A DNA stretch of 13,649 nt from CAYSPU01 sp964432995 (GTDB taxonomy: Bacteria; Verrucomicrobiota; Verrucomicrobiia; Limisphaerales; JAHDYP01): contig CAYSPU010000160.1 of assembly GCA_964432995.1 (NCBI GenBank), positions 1-13,649 on the forward strand. Direction: 5' to 3'. Both the position numbers and the translations under genes were made by a program. The stretch's first letter is position 1, and every line of letters starts with the position of its first letter. Below the pieces are notes generated by a model. That model was not told where the DNA came from and made no database searches. It saw nothing but the letters and a program-made list of their open reading frames with translations. Shown one piece after another: positions 1-6,252 of this stretch.

Positions 1-143
1 ATCACGTAATCGCCCACCTGCGCCTCAGGGACGTAGGCAAGGTTCACCTCTTTGGTGACGCCGCCGAAGCTGACCTTTCCGGTTCGCTGCAGTGGTTCGT
101 CTCCCGCTATCGAGAGCACCTGACCTGGAATGGCTAGGCACAC
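1..143 (-). CDS. hypC: HypC/HybG/HupF-family hydrogenase maturation chaperone (3' end outside window)
   Basis: HypC is a small chaperone that, with HypD, carries the Fe(CN)2CO unit to the large subunit of NiFe hydrogenase. The protein begins MCLAIPGQVLSI, the family signature: Cys2 directly after the initiator Met becomes the N-terminal iron-binding cysteine. It continues with the family motifs KVSFGGVTKEVNLAYVP (about residues 23-39) and VGDYV near residues 43-47. The start is GTG at 143-141; it is fixed by the need for Cys at position 2, although no strong Shine-Dalgarno sequence is visible before it. About 47 residues of a usual 75-100 are present and the gene leaves the window at position 1. 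It lies on the same strand as, and downstream of, hypF, with one unrelated gene between them. Identification is secure. Confidence 0.93.
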   Translation of the reverse strand, partial: MCLAIPGQVLSIAGDEPLQRTGKVSFGGVTKEVNLAYVPEAQVGDYV

Positions 144-312
144 GAGCGTGGCAGAGGTACAAAACGCACCCGGGGAGTAAAAACGACTCATCCGCTCAAA
201 GCAAGCGCGCCCACAACTAGAAGAGTTGTTGTTCCTGTTAATTAAGCGGGGTTACTCAAGACGCCGGGCCCGGCTGGTGCGGCTGAGCCCGCCACGGACG
301 GCATCCGGTTCA

Positions 313-954
313 TCACATGACCGTGATCTTGAACTTGCATCGCGGGTCGCCCCGAAGGACCGAACTCACCAGCTCGACCTCGACCGGCTTCCTGAAGAGC
401 TGCTCGTGCATCTCCTTCACATAGCCAAGCGAGCAGAGGCAGAAGGTTGAGGACAGTCCTGGCGGGTTGGTTTCGACCATTGGGCACAAGCAATGATGCT
501 CGGGCGAGGGCCGTCCGGTCTCTGCGGCGGCCAGGTACTGGAAGCAGATGACGTTCCCCTCGATCTGATACTCACGGGATCCCTTTTCCTTCACCCGCTT
601 CGCGAAGCTCTCAAGGGTGACCGGTTGAGTCCTCGGCTGCTGTTTCGTCTCCTTTTGCCAGGCGAGCAGGCAGGCCTTGCCATTGGCCATCATCACCTTC
701 CTCCGGGTCGGCTCGTCCAGGGTGGCGTCCAGCACACCGAAAAAGCGAACGGCCCACTTCTCGGTGAACTCGATCCGCTCCTGACTCCGCGGTTTTGGGG
801 CAGGTTCGCCCGTGTGCTTCTCCGCAGTTTGGTTGCCGCTCTCTTGAGCGTTCACCGAGCTCAGGCTGGCCGCCAGGGCGCAGACACAGGAGCAAGCGCA
901 GACCCTCCCGGCACCGGTCAGGAATTCCTTGCGATTGATTGATTCTGCATGCAT
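313..954 (-). CDS. Cys-rich exported protein resembling the DUF6144 family
   Basis: 213 aa. The N-terminus has NRKEFL (residues 7-12, Tat-like but RK instead of RR) followed by a hydrophobic stretch to about residue 36, suggesting export. That stretch holds an unusual CxCxCxC run (Cys19, 21, 23, 25). A charged linker follows (about 37-60). The C-terminal part has a lone Cys in NGKACLLAW, then HHCLCPMVE, then FCLCSLGY, an aromatic/charged segment, and a final RGDPRCKFKI. This order of Cys motifs and the ending resemble DUF6144-type proteins, themselves reminiscent of V4R-like sensor folds; that assignment is from memory of the family, not a search. The paired CxC motifs could bind a metal or cofactor. 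The start at 954 is supported by a strong GGGAGGGAG ribosome site just upstream. The gene lies between hypF and hypC on the same strand, so it may be co-transcribed, but no maturation role is known for it. Confidence 0.72.
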   Translation of the reverse strand: MHAESINRKEFLTGAGRVCACSCVCALAASLSSVNAQESGNQTAEKHTGEPAPKPRSQERIEFTEKWAVRFFGVLDATLDEPTRRKVMMANGKACLLAWQKETKQQPRTQPVTLESFAKRVKEKGSREYQIEGNVICFQYLAAAETGRPSPEHHCLCPMVETNPPGLSSTFCLCSLGYVKEMHEQLFRKPVEVELVSSVLRGDPRCKFKITVM

Positions 955-1102
955 ATGGCTCCCTCCCTCGTCCGGACGGTTACCAGGCGCTCGCCTTCTC
1001 GTGTGCGCGGATGATGTCCGAAGGGGTGAGGACCCTCAAGGCGAAAGCAGACCTGGCCTGAGGTCGGGCGCTGCTGGACACTGCCCCCACTCCCTCATGT
1101 GG

Positions 1103-1123
1103 GCGGGCAACACCGTTGCCCGC
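1103..1123. terminator. 9-bp perfect hairpin, possible terminator-like structure
   Basis: GCGGGCAAC pairs with GTTGCCCGC around the loop ACC: nine GC-rich pairs, extendable by a G-T and a G-C pair. It sits about 140 bp past the hypF stop in hypF sense. There is no T-tract on either side, so it is not a classical intrinsic terminator. It may stabilise the hypF mRNA 3' end, act with Rho, or be a dispersed palindrome. Confidence 0.45.
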
Positions 1124-1143
1124 TCAAGAGATGCGAACCAAAG

Positions 1144-1163
1144 CGGCCAATCGGTATTGGCCG
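1144..1163. terminator. 8-bp perfect hairpin, possible terminator-like structure
   Basis: CGGCCAAT pairs perfectly with ATTGGCCG around the loop CGGT. It lies about 97 bp past the hypF stop and 20 bp from the hairpin at 1103-1123, forming a tandem pair. It lacks a T-tract. The role as a terminator is an inference from position only. Confidence 0.42.
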
Positions 1164-1247
1164 TCCACCACCCTGCGTGGATGAATGGGATTGTATGCCG
1201 CGCGATTAGCGAGGTGGCCTCGGTGTTGCCAACGCCCTCTCCCGCTC

Positions 1248-1316
1248 AGCCGGCATGTTTCACACCCTTTTGGTGCAGCGGTCCCTTGTGCCTCCAAGGA
1301 TGTGCCGTATGCCGGC
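1248..1316 (-). repeat. ~70-bp palindromic-ended element, copy 1, overlapping the end of hypF
   Basis: Read on the minus strand this segment matches the element at the end of ileS (10647-10716). The first 13 nt, GCCGGCATACGGC (1316-1304), are identical in both. The last 32 nt (1279-1248) match at 26 positions, including TGCACC, GGGTGTGAAA and ATGCCGGCT. The middle is diverged. The ends form an inverted repeat (GCCGGCAT / ATGCCGGC). The copy encodes the last ~17 HypF residues and contains its TGA stop at 1262-1260. Both copies have the same orientation relative to the gene they end. Confidence 0.8.
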
Positions 1317-3962
1317 GACGGCTTGGCCCAGGGCGATGCCGCCGTCGTTTGGCGGGACGCGCTGGGGGCCGTAGACGCGGAATCCGGCCTCTCGGAGTTG
1401 GGCCCCTGCGTGTTCGAAGAGCCAGGCGTTCTGGAAGCAGCCGCCTGTCAGGACGACACGCGGTTCGGCCACACGGCGCGCGACGTCGACGATGGCGTCC
1501 ACCAGCGCCCGATGGAACCGCGCGGAGACGCGGCCCGCGTCGGCACCATGTTCAAGATCGATCAGGATTGCCTCGACGAGCGGGGTCCAGTCGAGAATCC
1601 AGGGCTGGCGAGCGTCGGTCTCGCCTCCCGCGATGGCGGCGGGCATGGCTTGGGAGAACAACGCATCGGGCGAGCGCACCGGCAGCGGGTAACCCGTGTC
1701 GCCTCCGGCCGTGTCGATGGCGAACTCGAGTTCCATGGCGGCCTGGCCCTCGTAGCTGGAGCGCTGCCGCAGGCCGCAAAGGGCGGCGACGGCATCGAAC
1801 AAGCGACCGACGCTGGACGTGCGCGGGGTATGAAGGCCGCGTTCGAGCATCGGGATCAGGGTCTGCCATTCGGCGCGGGTGAAATCCAGCCGGGTGCGGA
1901 GGGTGTCGGTGGCCTGCGCGCCGAAGCGGTCGCCCCACAATTCGCGCAGCAGGCCGAGCGCGCTGCGACGGGGTTCGCGTGCGGCGGCGTCGCCGCCGGG
2001 GAGCGGGAAGGTCCGCAAGTGCGCGATGCGCTCGAAACCGGTCGGGTTGACCCGGAGGAACTCGCCACCCCAGATCGTGCGGTCGAGCCCGTAGCCGGTT
2101 CCGTCCCAGGAAACGCCGAGGACGGGATCGCGGGCGTCGTTTTCGGCCATGGTAGCGAGGACGTGGGCGTAGTGGTGTTGAACGAGGATGAGGGGAAGGC
2201 CGAGTTCTTCGGCGGAGCGGGTGGAGTCGTAGTCGGGATGGGCGTCGGCGGCGACGAGGGTTGGTGTTACGCCGTAGAGTTGGCGGAGGTCGGCGAGAAC
2301 GCGGCGATGGGCGGCGAGGGCTTCGGGGGTGTCGAGATCGCCGATATGTTGGCTGAGGAAGACGTGGGGGCCGACGGCGAGGGCGACGGTGTTTTTGAGG
2401 TGGGCGCCGACGCCGACGATGATGGGGGAACCAGCACCCATGGATCCAGGCGCATCCCCCTCACCATGAACCGGCGCGTCGGAGGTCGGCAAGTCGGCCA
2501 GTCGGCGTCGCTCCTTCTCTTCTCGTCGCGATGGCCTGGACGCGCGGGGTTGCGCGTCCCTACCAACTGCGGACGGTTCGTGGGTACAGGGGATGGGGAG
2601 CGGGGCGAAGCCGCGGGCACGGCGGAGGACCATCTCGCGGCCGGCCACGATGCGGACGATCGAGTCGTCGACGTGGCGGACGATGGGACGATTATGGACG
2701 AGGAAGATGTCGGGCAATCCGGCGAGGCGTTCGAGGGCTTCGCATTCGTCGATGCAGATGGGTTCATCGCTGCGGTTGCCGCTGGTGGCGACGACGGGTC
2801 GTCCGAGTTCAGCGAGGAGCAGGTGGTGGAGGGGGGTGTAGGGGAGCATCACGCCGAAGCAGGGGTTGCGGGGAGCGATGGCTTCGGCGGCGGCGTGATC
2901 GAGGATGGCGGGGGAGGCGCCGGCCTCCGCGGTAGGGACGCGTGTCGGCGCCCATGAACCAGGAGAAGGTAGGGCGCGCCCTCCGGGCGCGCCGGGAGCA
3001 GGTGGTTCGTTACCGGCCTCTTGCGGCGCCCTCGGAGAGGTCGCCCCACCTAACGGTTCACGCATGAGCGTGTCCCGTCGGCGCAAGAGGACGATGGGGG
3101 CTTCGGGTGACGCGAGGAGCCGGGCTTCATCTGGCGAGAGGTGGCAGAGGGCGCGGGCGTGGTCCGGCGAGGGGACCATGAGGGCGAGCGGTTTTTCCTC
3201 GCGCTGCTTGCGTTGGCGCAGCCGGAGGATCGCGTCGGCCCGGTCGGCGACGACGAGGAGGTGGAAGCCGCCGAGGCCTTTGAGGGCGACGATGGCTCCG
3301 TCGCGGAGGGCGCGGGCGGTGTCGAGCAAGGCTTGGTGGCCGGTTTGGAGGACGTGCCCGGCGGGGTCACGGAGGGCGAGCTGGGGGCCGCAGTCGGGGC
3401 AGGCGTTGGGTTGGGCATGGAAGCGGCGGTTGGCGGGGTCGTCGTATTCGGCTTGGCACCTCGGGCACATGCGGAAGCCCTTCATCGAGGTGTGGGGACG
3501 GTCGTAGGGAAGGCTTTCGACGATGCTGTAACGCGGGCCGCAGCGGGTGCAGTTGGTAAAGGCGTAGAGGTAGCGGCGGTTGGTGGGATCGAAGATCTCG
3601 CGCAGGCAGTCGGGGCAGGTGGCAACATCGGGGCGGACCCAGGCGGTGGGGCCACCGGAGGTTTGGCTGGGGCGGATGGTGAACTCGATGGTTCCTCGCG
3701 GATCCAGCCAGGACATCTCGAGGCTTTCGATGAGGCAGCCCGGCGGGGGATCGTTCTCGATCCTCTGGCGGAGGAGGGCGAGACGGTCAGGAGCGCCTTC
3801 GGCCTCGACGATGACGCCGGGGCCGGCATTGGCGACCCAGCCGCCGAGTCCGAGTTCGTGAGCCAACCGGAAGACGAACGGCCGGAAGCCCACGCCCTGG
3901 ACGATGCCGCGGATGAGAAGGCGGGCACGGGCGATTTCTGGGGCCGAGCGGTTCGGGTCCAT
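1260..3962 (-). CDS. hypF: HypF carbamoyltransferase, with repeat-derived in-frame insertions
   Basis: HypF makes the cyanide-ligand precursor of NiFe hydrogenases: it transfers a carbamoyl group from carbamoyl phosphate, using ATP, to the C-terminal Cys of HypE. All domains are present: an acylphosphatase domain (about 12-98; GVGFRPFV with Arg27, Asn45); two Zn fingers (Cys116/119/138/141 and Cys166/169/188/191); a YrdC-like domain (about 205-400; KGLGGFHL, SGNRSDEP); and a Kae1-like domain (about 515 onward; HHYAH at 596-600, DGTGYG near 620, TGGCFQN near 840). At 900 aa it is longer than the usual ~750-800. The surplus lies in two Pro/Arg/Gly-rich inserts, about residues 300-358 inside the YrdC domain and 459-510 between YrdC and Kae1, both built from palindromic repeats. 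The last 17 residues are encoded by another repeat. ATG at 3962 places the acylphosphatase domain normally; its ribosome site is weak. The frame is open and catalytic motifs are intact, so it is probably functional. Confidence 0.97.
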   Translation of the reverse strand: MDPNRSAPEIARARLLIRGIVQGVGFRPFVFRLAHELGLGGWVANAGPGVIVEAEGAPDRLALLRQRIENDPPPGCLIESLEMSWLDPRGTIEFTIRPSQTSGGPTAWVRPDVATCPDCLREIFDPTNRRYLYAFTNCTRCGPRYSIVESLPYDRPHTSMKGFRMCPRCQAEYDDPANRRFHAQPNACPDCGPQLALRDPAGHVLQTGHQALLDTARALRDGAIVALKGLGGFHLLVVADRADAILRLRQRKQREEKPLALMVPSPDHARALCHLSPDEARLLASPEAPIVLLRRRDTLMREPLGGATSPRAPQEAGNEPPAPGAPGGRALPSPGSWAPTRVPTAEAGASPAILDHAAAEAIAPRNPCFGVMLPYTPLHHLLLAELGRPVVATSGNRSDEPICIDECEALERLAGLPDIFLVHNRPIVRHVDDSIVRIVAGREMVLRRARGFAPLPIPCTHEPSAVGRDAQPRASRPSRREEKERRRLADLPTSDAPVHGEGDAPGSMGAGSPIIVGVGAHLKNTVALAVGPHVFLSQHIGDLDTPEALAAHRRVLADLRQLYGVTPTLVAADAHPDYDSTRSAEELGLPLILVQHHYAHVLATMAENDARDPVLGVSWDGTGYGLDRTIWGGEFLRVNPTGFERIAHLRTFPLPGGDAAAREPRRSALGLLRELWGDRFGAQATDTLRTRLDFTRAEWQTLIPMLERGLHTPRTSSVGRLFDAVAALCGLRQRSSYEGQAAMELEFAIDTAGGDTGYPLPVRSPDALFSQAMPAAIAGGETDARQPWILDWTPLVEAILIDLEHGADAGRVSARFHRALVDAIVDVARRVAEPRVVLTGGCFQNAWLFEHAGAQLREAGFRVYGPQRVPPNDGGIALGQAVAGIRHILGGTRDRCTKRV
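2538..2559. repeat. 8-bp stem palindrome inside hypF insert 2
   Basis: GGACGCGC pairs with GCGCGTCC around the loop GGGGTT. It is in the DNA encoding the Arg-rich HypF insertion (about residues 459-510). Its right arm overlaps the 12-mer CGCGTCCCTACC at 2553-2564, whose exact reverse complement is at 2931-2942 in the other insertion. Confidence 0.7.
2553..2564 (-). repeat. GGTAGGGACGCG 12-mer, copy on minus strand
   Basis: On the plus strand this reads CGCGTCCCTACC, the exact reverse complement of positions 2931-2942. The two copies are 367 bp apart in opposite orientation, one in each HypF insertion. This links the two insertions to one repeat family or to modules of the same composite element. 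Confidence 0.6.
2931..2942 (+). repeat. GGTAGGGACGCG 12-mer, copy on plus strand
   Basis: Inverted partner of 2553-2564. A second GGTAGGG lies 38 bp further on at 2969-2975, at the edge of the next palindrome. It falls within the DNA of HypF insertion 1. Confidence 0.6.
2973..2993. repeat. 9-bp stem palindrome inside hypF insert 1
   Basis: GGCGCGCCC pairs perfectly with GGGCGCGCC around the loop TCC. It encodes part of the Gly/Ala/Pro-rich HypF insertion (PAPGAPGGRAL, about residues 320-331), inside the YrdC-like domain. Confidence 0.7.
3023..3047 (+). repeat. 25-bp dispersed repeat, copy inside hypF
   Basis: Identical over 25 bp to the intergenic positions 6205-6229 (core CCCTCGGAGAGGTCGCCCC), with one mismatch if extended to 28 bp. 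It can fold into an imperfect hairpin: GGCG/CGCC and CCTC/GAGG stems with one mismatch and a 3-nt loop. In hypF sense it encodes the GATSPRAP part of insertion 1 (about residues 306-313). The same sequence in coding and non-coding DNA marks it as a dispersed element and not conserved HypF sequence. Confidence 0.8.
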
Positions 3963-4214
3963 GCGACGTCGGCGAAGCTAGCCCGGGACTGTGGCGCGGG
4001 GAAGGGGGAAAGGGCTGGAATTGGGAGGGTTGGTCGTGGCGGACATCCCGCACCCGAGGGGCGAGCAGGAGTCGGGTCGGCGCAGTCCGGCACGTTGCGT
4101 TTCGCTGGGACGCGACCTCTGGTGACTCCGGGATGGCCTGTCGACGTGCCTGCCTGGGGGGCGGGGTGTAATTCGAGGATTGCGGCGCTCTGGTCCTTCG
4201 GGGCATATAGCGGC

Positions 4215-5159
4215 ATGGACTCACCGGTGCCGACAATCCTCTCCTTTGGCGAAGCCCTATGGGATCTGTTGCCCGACGGTCCGCGGCTGGGTGGGGCGCC
4301 GCTCAACCTGGCGCATCGTTTGCACAACTTGGGCGACCGGGGGGTGATCGCCACCCGGCTGGGGCGCGATGAACTCGGTCAGTTGGCGGTGCTGCGGATG
4401 GCGGAGCTCGGCATGGAGACCGGGTACGTGCAGTGGGACGACCAGCATGCCACCGGAACCGTGGAGGTGAAGGTCGATGCCCGTGGCAACCCCGACTTCA
4501 CCCTCCTGCCCGACGTGGCCTACGACGCCATCGAGGTGACCTATGAACTCCTGGAACTGGCGCAGCAGGCCGATTGCATCTGTTACGGCACCGTGGCGCA
4601 ACGCGCGGCGACCTCGGCCCTGACCCTGGAACGTCTGCTCGCCGTGGGGGGCGGCGCCCCGCGCTTCCTGGATCTGAACCTCCGCAAGGGTTGCTACGAC
4701 TGGTCGGGCATCACCCGCGCCCTGGGACAGGCGACCATCGTCAAACTCAACGATGACGAGGCCCGCCGCGTGGCGTTTGGCCTCGACCTCCCGGACGCGC
4801 CGATTCCGATGTTCTGCGCCGCGCTCCTGCAGAAATGCCCGCTGGCCTGCTGCGTCGTGACCCTCGGCGAGCGGGGGGCGTTTGCCATGTCGCCGCGCGG
4901 TGAACGGGTTTACGAACCCGGCTACCGCGTGTCGGTGGTGGACACCTGCGGTTCGGGTGACGCCTTTTCGGCGGGGTTCCTCCACAGGTATCTGCAGGGA
5001 GGGTCGCTGGCCGAATGCTGCCGTCTGGGAGGCGCTTTGGGGTCGCTGGTCGCCACGCAGCCCGGCGCCACGGAACCGCTGACCTTGGCGATGGTCGAGG
5101 AGTTTCTGCAGGCGGGGGTGCCGCGGGTTGAAGACCCGACCCTGGTCCATCATCTCTGA
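4215..5159 (+). CDS. PfkB/ribokinase-family carbohydrate kinase (fructokinase-like)
   Basis: 314 aa, a normal length for ATP-dependent sugar kinases of this family, which phosphorylate a free sugar hydroxyl in the cytoplasm. It opens with ILSFGEALWDLLPDG and the substrate-side motif LGGAPLNLA (about 25-33). RFLDLNLRKGCYDW is the family's DxNxR segment, and VKLNDDEA is the usual NxxE-type region. The C-terminal signature is DTCGSGDAFSAGF (243-255): the anion hole GSGD, where most members have GAGD, with Asp249 the expected catalytic base. ATG 4215 is chosen because the family N-terminus begins at once after it, although the frame is open far upstream inside the hypF antisense. No Shine-Dalgarno sequence precedes it. 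The sugar cannot be named from sequence alone; fructose is the best guess. The next gene starts 36 bp downstream and probably shares the transcript. Confidence 0.9.
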   Translation: MDSPVPTILSFGEALWDLLPDGPRLGGAPLNLAHRLHNLGDRGVIATRLGRDELGQLAVLRMAELGMETGYVQWDDQHATGTVEVKVDARGNPDFTLLPDVAYDAIEVTYELLELAQQADCICYGTVAQRAATSALTLERLLAVGGGAPRFLDLNLRKGCYDWSGITRALGQATIVKLNDDEARRVAFGLDLPDAPIPMFCAALLQKCPLACCVVTLGERGAFAMSPRGERVYEPGYRVSVVDTCGSGDAFSAGFLHRYLQGGSLAECCRLGGALGSLVATQPGATEPLTLAMVEEFLQAGVPRVEDPTLVHHL

Positions 5160-5195
5160 GTTCTCTTATTCTGTGGATTCGTTCAGGATCAGGCC

Positions 5196-6140
5196 ATGAA
5201 CACACGATCCCGCCGTCAGTTCCTGTCCGGCGCGCTTTCCGCCGGTGCCGCTTTGACCGCGCTGCGGTCGGGCATGGGCGGATCCGCCCATGCGGTTGAG
5301 GCGTTCTCCCGTGCCGGCAAGCCGCGTCTCCTGCTGAGTTTGGCCGCCTACTCCTTCCGCCAGTTCTTCGAGGACGGGAATCGCGACGCTCCATCCGTGG
5401 AAGTCTCCCGCCGGCTCGACATGTTCCGTTTCATCGATTTCTGCGCCGATCACGGCTGTGCGGGAGCCGAGCTGACGAGTTACTACTTCCCGAAATCGCT
5501 GGATCGGGACTATCTGCTGCGGGTCAAACGACACGCCTTTCTGCGGGGGATCGCCGTCAGCGGCACCGCGGTGGGGAATACCTTCACCCATCCGGCGGGG
5601 GAGAAACGGGAAGAGCAAATCGCCCACGTCAAACAGTGGATCGAACACGCCGCCGTCCTGGGCGCGCCGCACATCCGCGTCTTCGCCGGCGGAGCGCCGC
5701 AAGGCATGGACAAGGCCGAAGCCAAGCGTCTCTGCATCGCCGCGCTCGAGGAGTGCGGGGAAGCCGCCGGTCGCCACGGGATCTTCCTTGGCCTCGAAAA
5801 CCACGGGGGCATCGTGGCCGAGGCCGACGATCTCCTCGAGATCGTCTGCGCCGTCCGGAGCCCGTGGATCGGCATCAACCTGGACTCCGGGAATTTCCGG
5901 TCGGACGACCCCTACGCGGACCTCGCGCGCTGCGCGCCGTACACGGTCAACGCCCAGATCAAGGTGGAGGTGCAGCCTCGGGGGAAGCCGAAGGAGGCCA
6001 CGGACCTGGAGCGGGTGATCCGGATTCTGCGCGATGCGAACTACCAGGGTTACGTCGCCCTCGAATACGAATCAGCGGAAGACCCGTGGGTTGCTGTGCC
6101 CCGGTATCTGCGGCAGATGAAGCCGCTGCTGGCTGGCTGA
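5196..6140 (+). CDS. Tat-exported sugar phosphate isomerase/epimerase-like TIM barrel protein
   Basis: 314 aa. The N-terminus has a twin-arginine signal (SRRQFLSG, residues 5-12) followed by a hydrophobic, Ala-rich stretch ending near AHA (31-33), so the folded protein is likely exported. The mature part is a xylose isomerase-like (AP endonuclease 2-type) TIM barrel. Expected metal/acid ligands are Glu201 in GLENHGG, Asp230 in INLDSGNF and Glu290 in VALEYES. Where many members have a His on the sixth strand, this one reads NAQIKVEV (Gln254), so the metal site may be altered. Such Tat-signal barrels are abundant in Verrucomicrobiota and Planctomycetota and act on sugars or cyclitols, often with unknown substrate. 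The start is supported by the Tat motif and an AGGA site about 10 nt upstream. Likely co-transcribed with the kinase. Confidence 0.88.
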   Translation: MNTRSRRQFLSGALSAGAALTALRSGMGGSAHAVEAFSRAGKPRLLLSLAAYSFRQFFEDGNRDAPSVEVSRRLDMFRFIDFCADHGCAGAELTSYYFPKSLDRDYLLRVKRHAFLRGIAVSGTAVGNTFTHPAGEKREEQIAHVKQWIEHAAVLGAPHIRVFAGGAPQGMDKAEAKRLCIAALEECGEAAGRHGIFLGLENHGGIVAEADDLLEIVCAVRSPWIGINLDSGNFRSDDPYADLARCAPYTVNAQIKVEVQPRGKPKEATDLERVIRILRDANYQGYVALEYESAEDPWVAVPRYLRQMKPLLAG

Positions 6141-6173
6141 TACCCCTCGGCTGACGGAACGACGGCCGTCTTG

Positions 6174-6199
6174 CCGACAAGCCAAGTCACCGACAAGCC
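6174..6199 (+). repeat. pair of 10-bp direct repeats
   Basis: CCGACAAGCC occurs at 6174-6183 and 6190-6199, separated by 6 bp. It stands directly before the 25-bp dispersed repeat at 6205, downstream of the TIM-barrel gene, and may be part of the same composite element. Confidence 0.5.
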
Positions 6200-6204
6200 C
6201 GCCG

Positions 6205-6229
6205 GCGGCGCCCTCGGAGAGGTCGCCCC
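6205..6229 (+). repeat. 25-bp dispersed repeat, intergenic copy
   Basis: Exact 25-bp match to 3023-3047 inside hypF, same orientation on the plus strand. It lies between the convergent ends of the TIM-barrel gene (stop at 6140) and the DUF2249 gene (stop at 6253). This position would suit a bidirectional transcript-end structure; the imperfect hairpin it forms has no T-tract. Confidence 0.8.
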
Positions 6230-6252
6230 GCCGTGACCATCAGGCGAAAAGC

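Larger units (their letters stand above)
955..1247. other. gene-free spacer after hypF
   Basis: About 290 bp between the hypF end and the start of the Cys-rich gene. I find no plausible coding frame in it. It holds two strong perfect hairpins (1103-1123 and 1144-1163) and the ribosome binding site of the next minus-strand gene near 957-970. No convincing -35/-10 pair is visible on the minus strand. Confidence 0.6.

Noticed and set aside
213..229. ACAACT / AGTTGT 6-bp hairpin between the Cys-rich gene and hypC
   Set aside because: AT-rich short stem, no T-tract in either direction; too weak to call a terminator.
1185..2957. 590-codon plus-strand open frame (and several smaller ones) opposite hypF
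   Set aside because: Antisense shadow of hypF: Gly/Asp/Glu/Val-rich low-complexity translation without any family motif, while hypF on the other strand has all its domains.
2538..3047. hypF as a pseudogene because of its insertions
   Set aside because: The frame is uninterrupted over 900 codons and the acylphosphatase Arg27/Asn45, both Zn fingers, the YrdC and Kae1-like motifs are all present.
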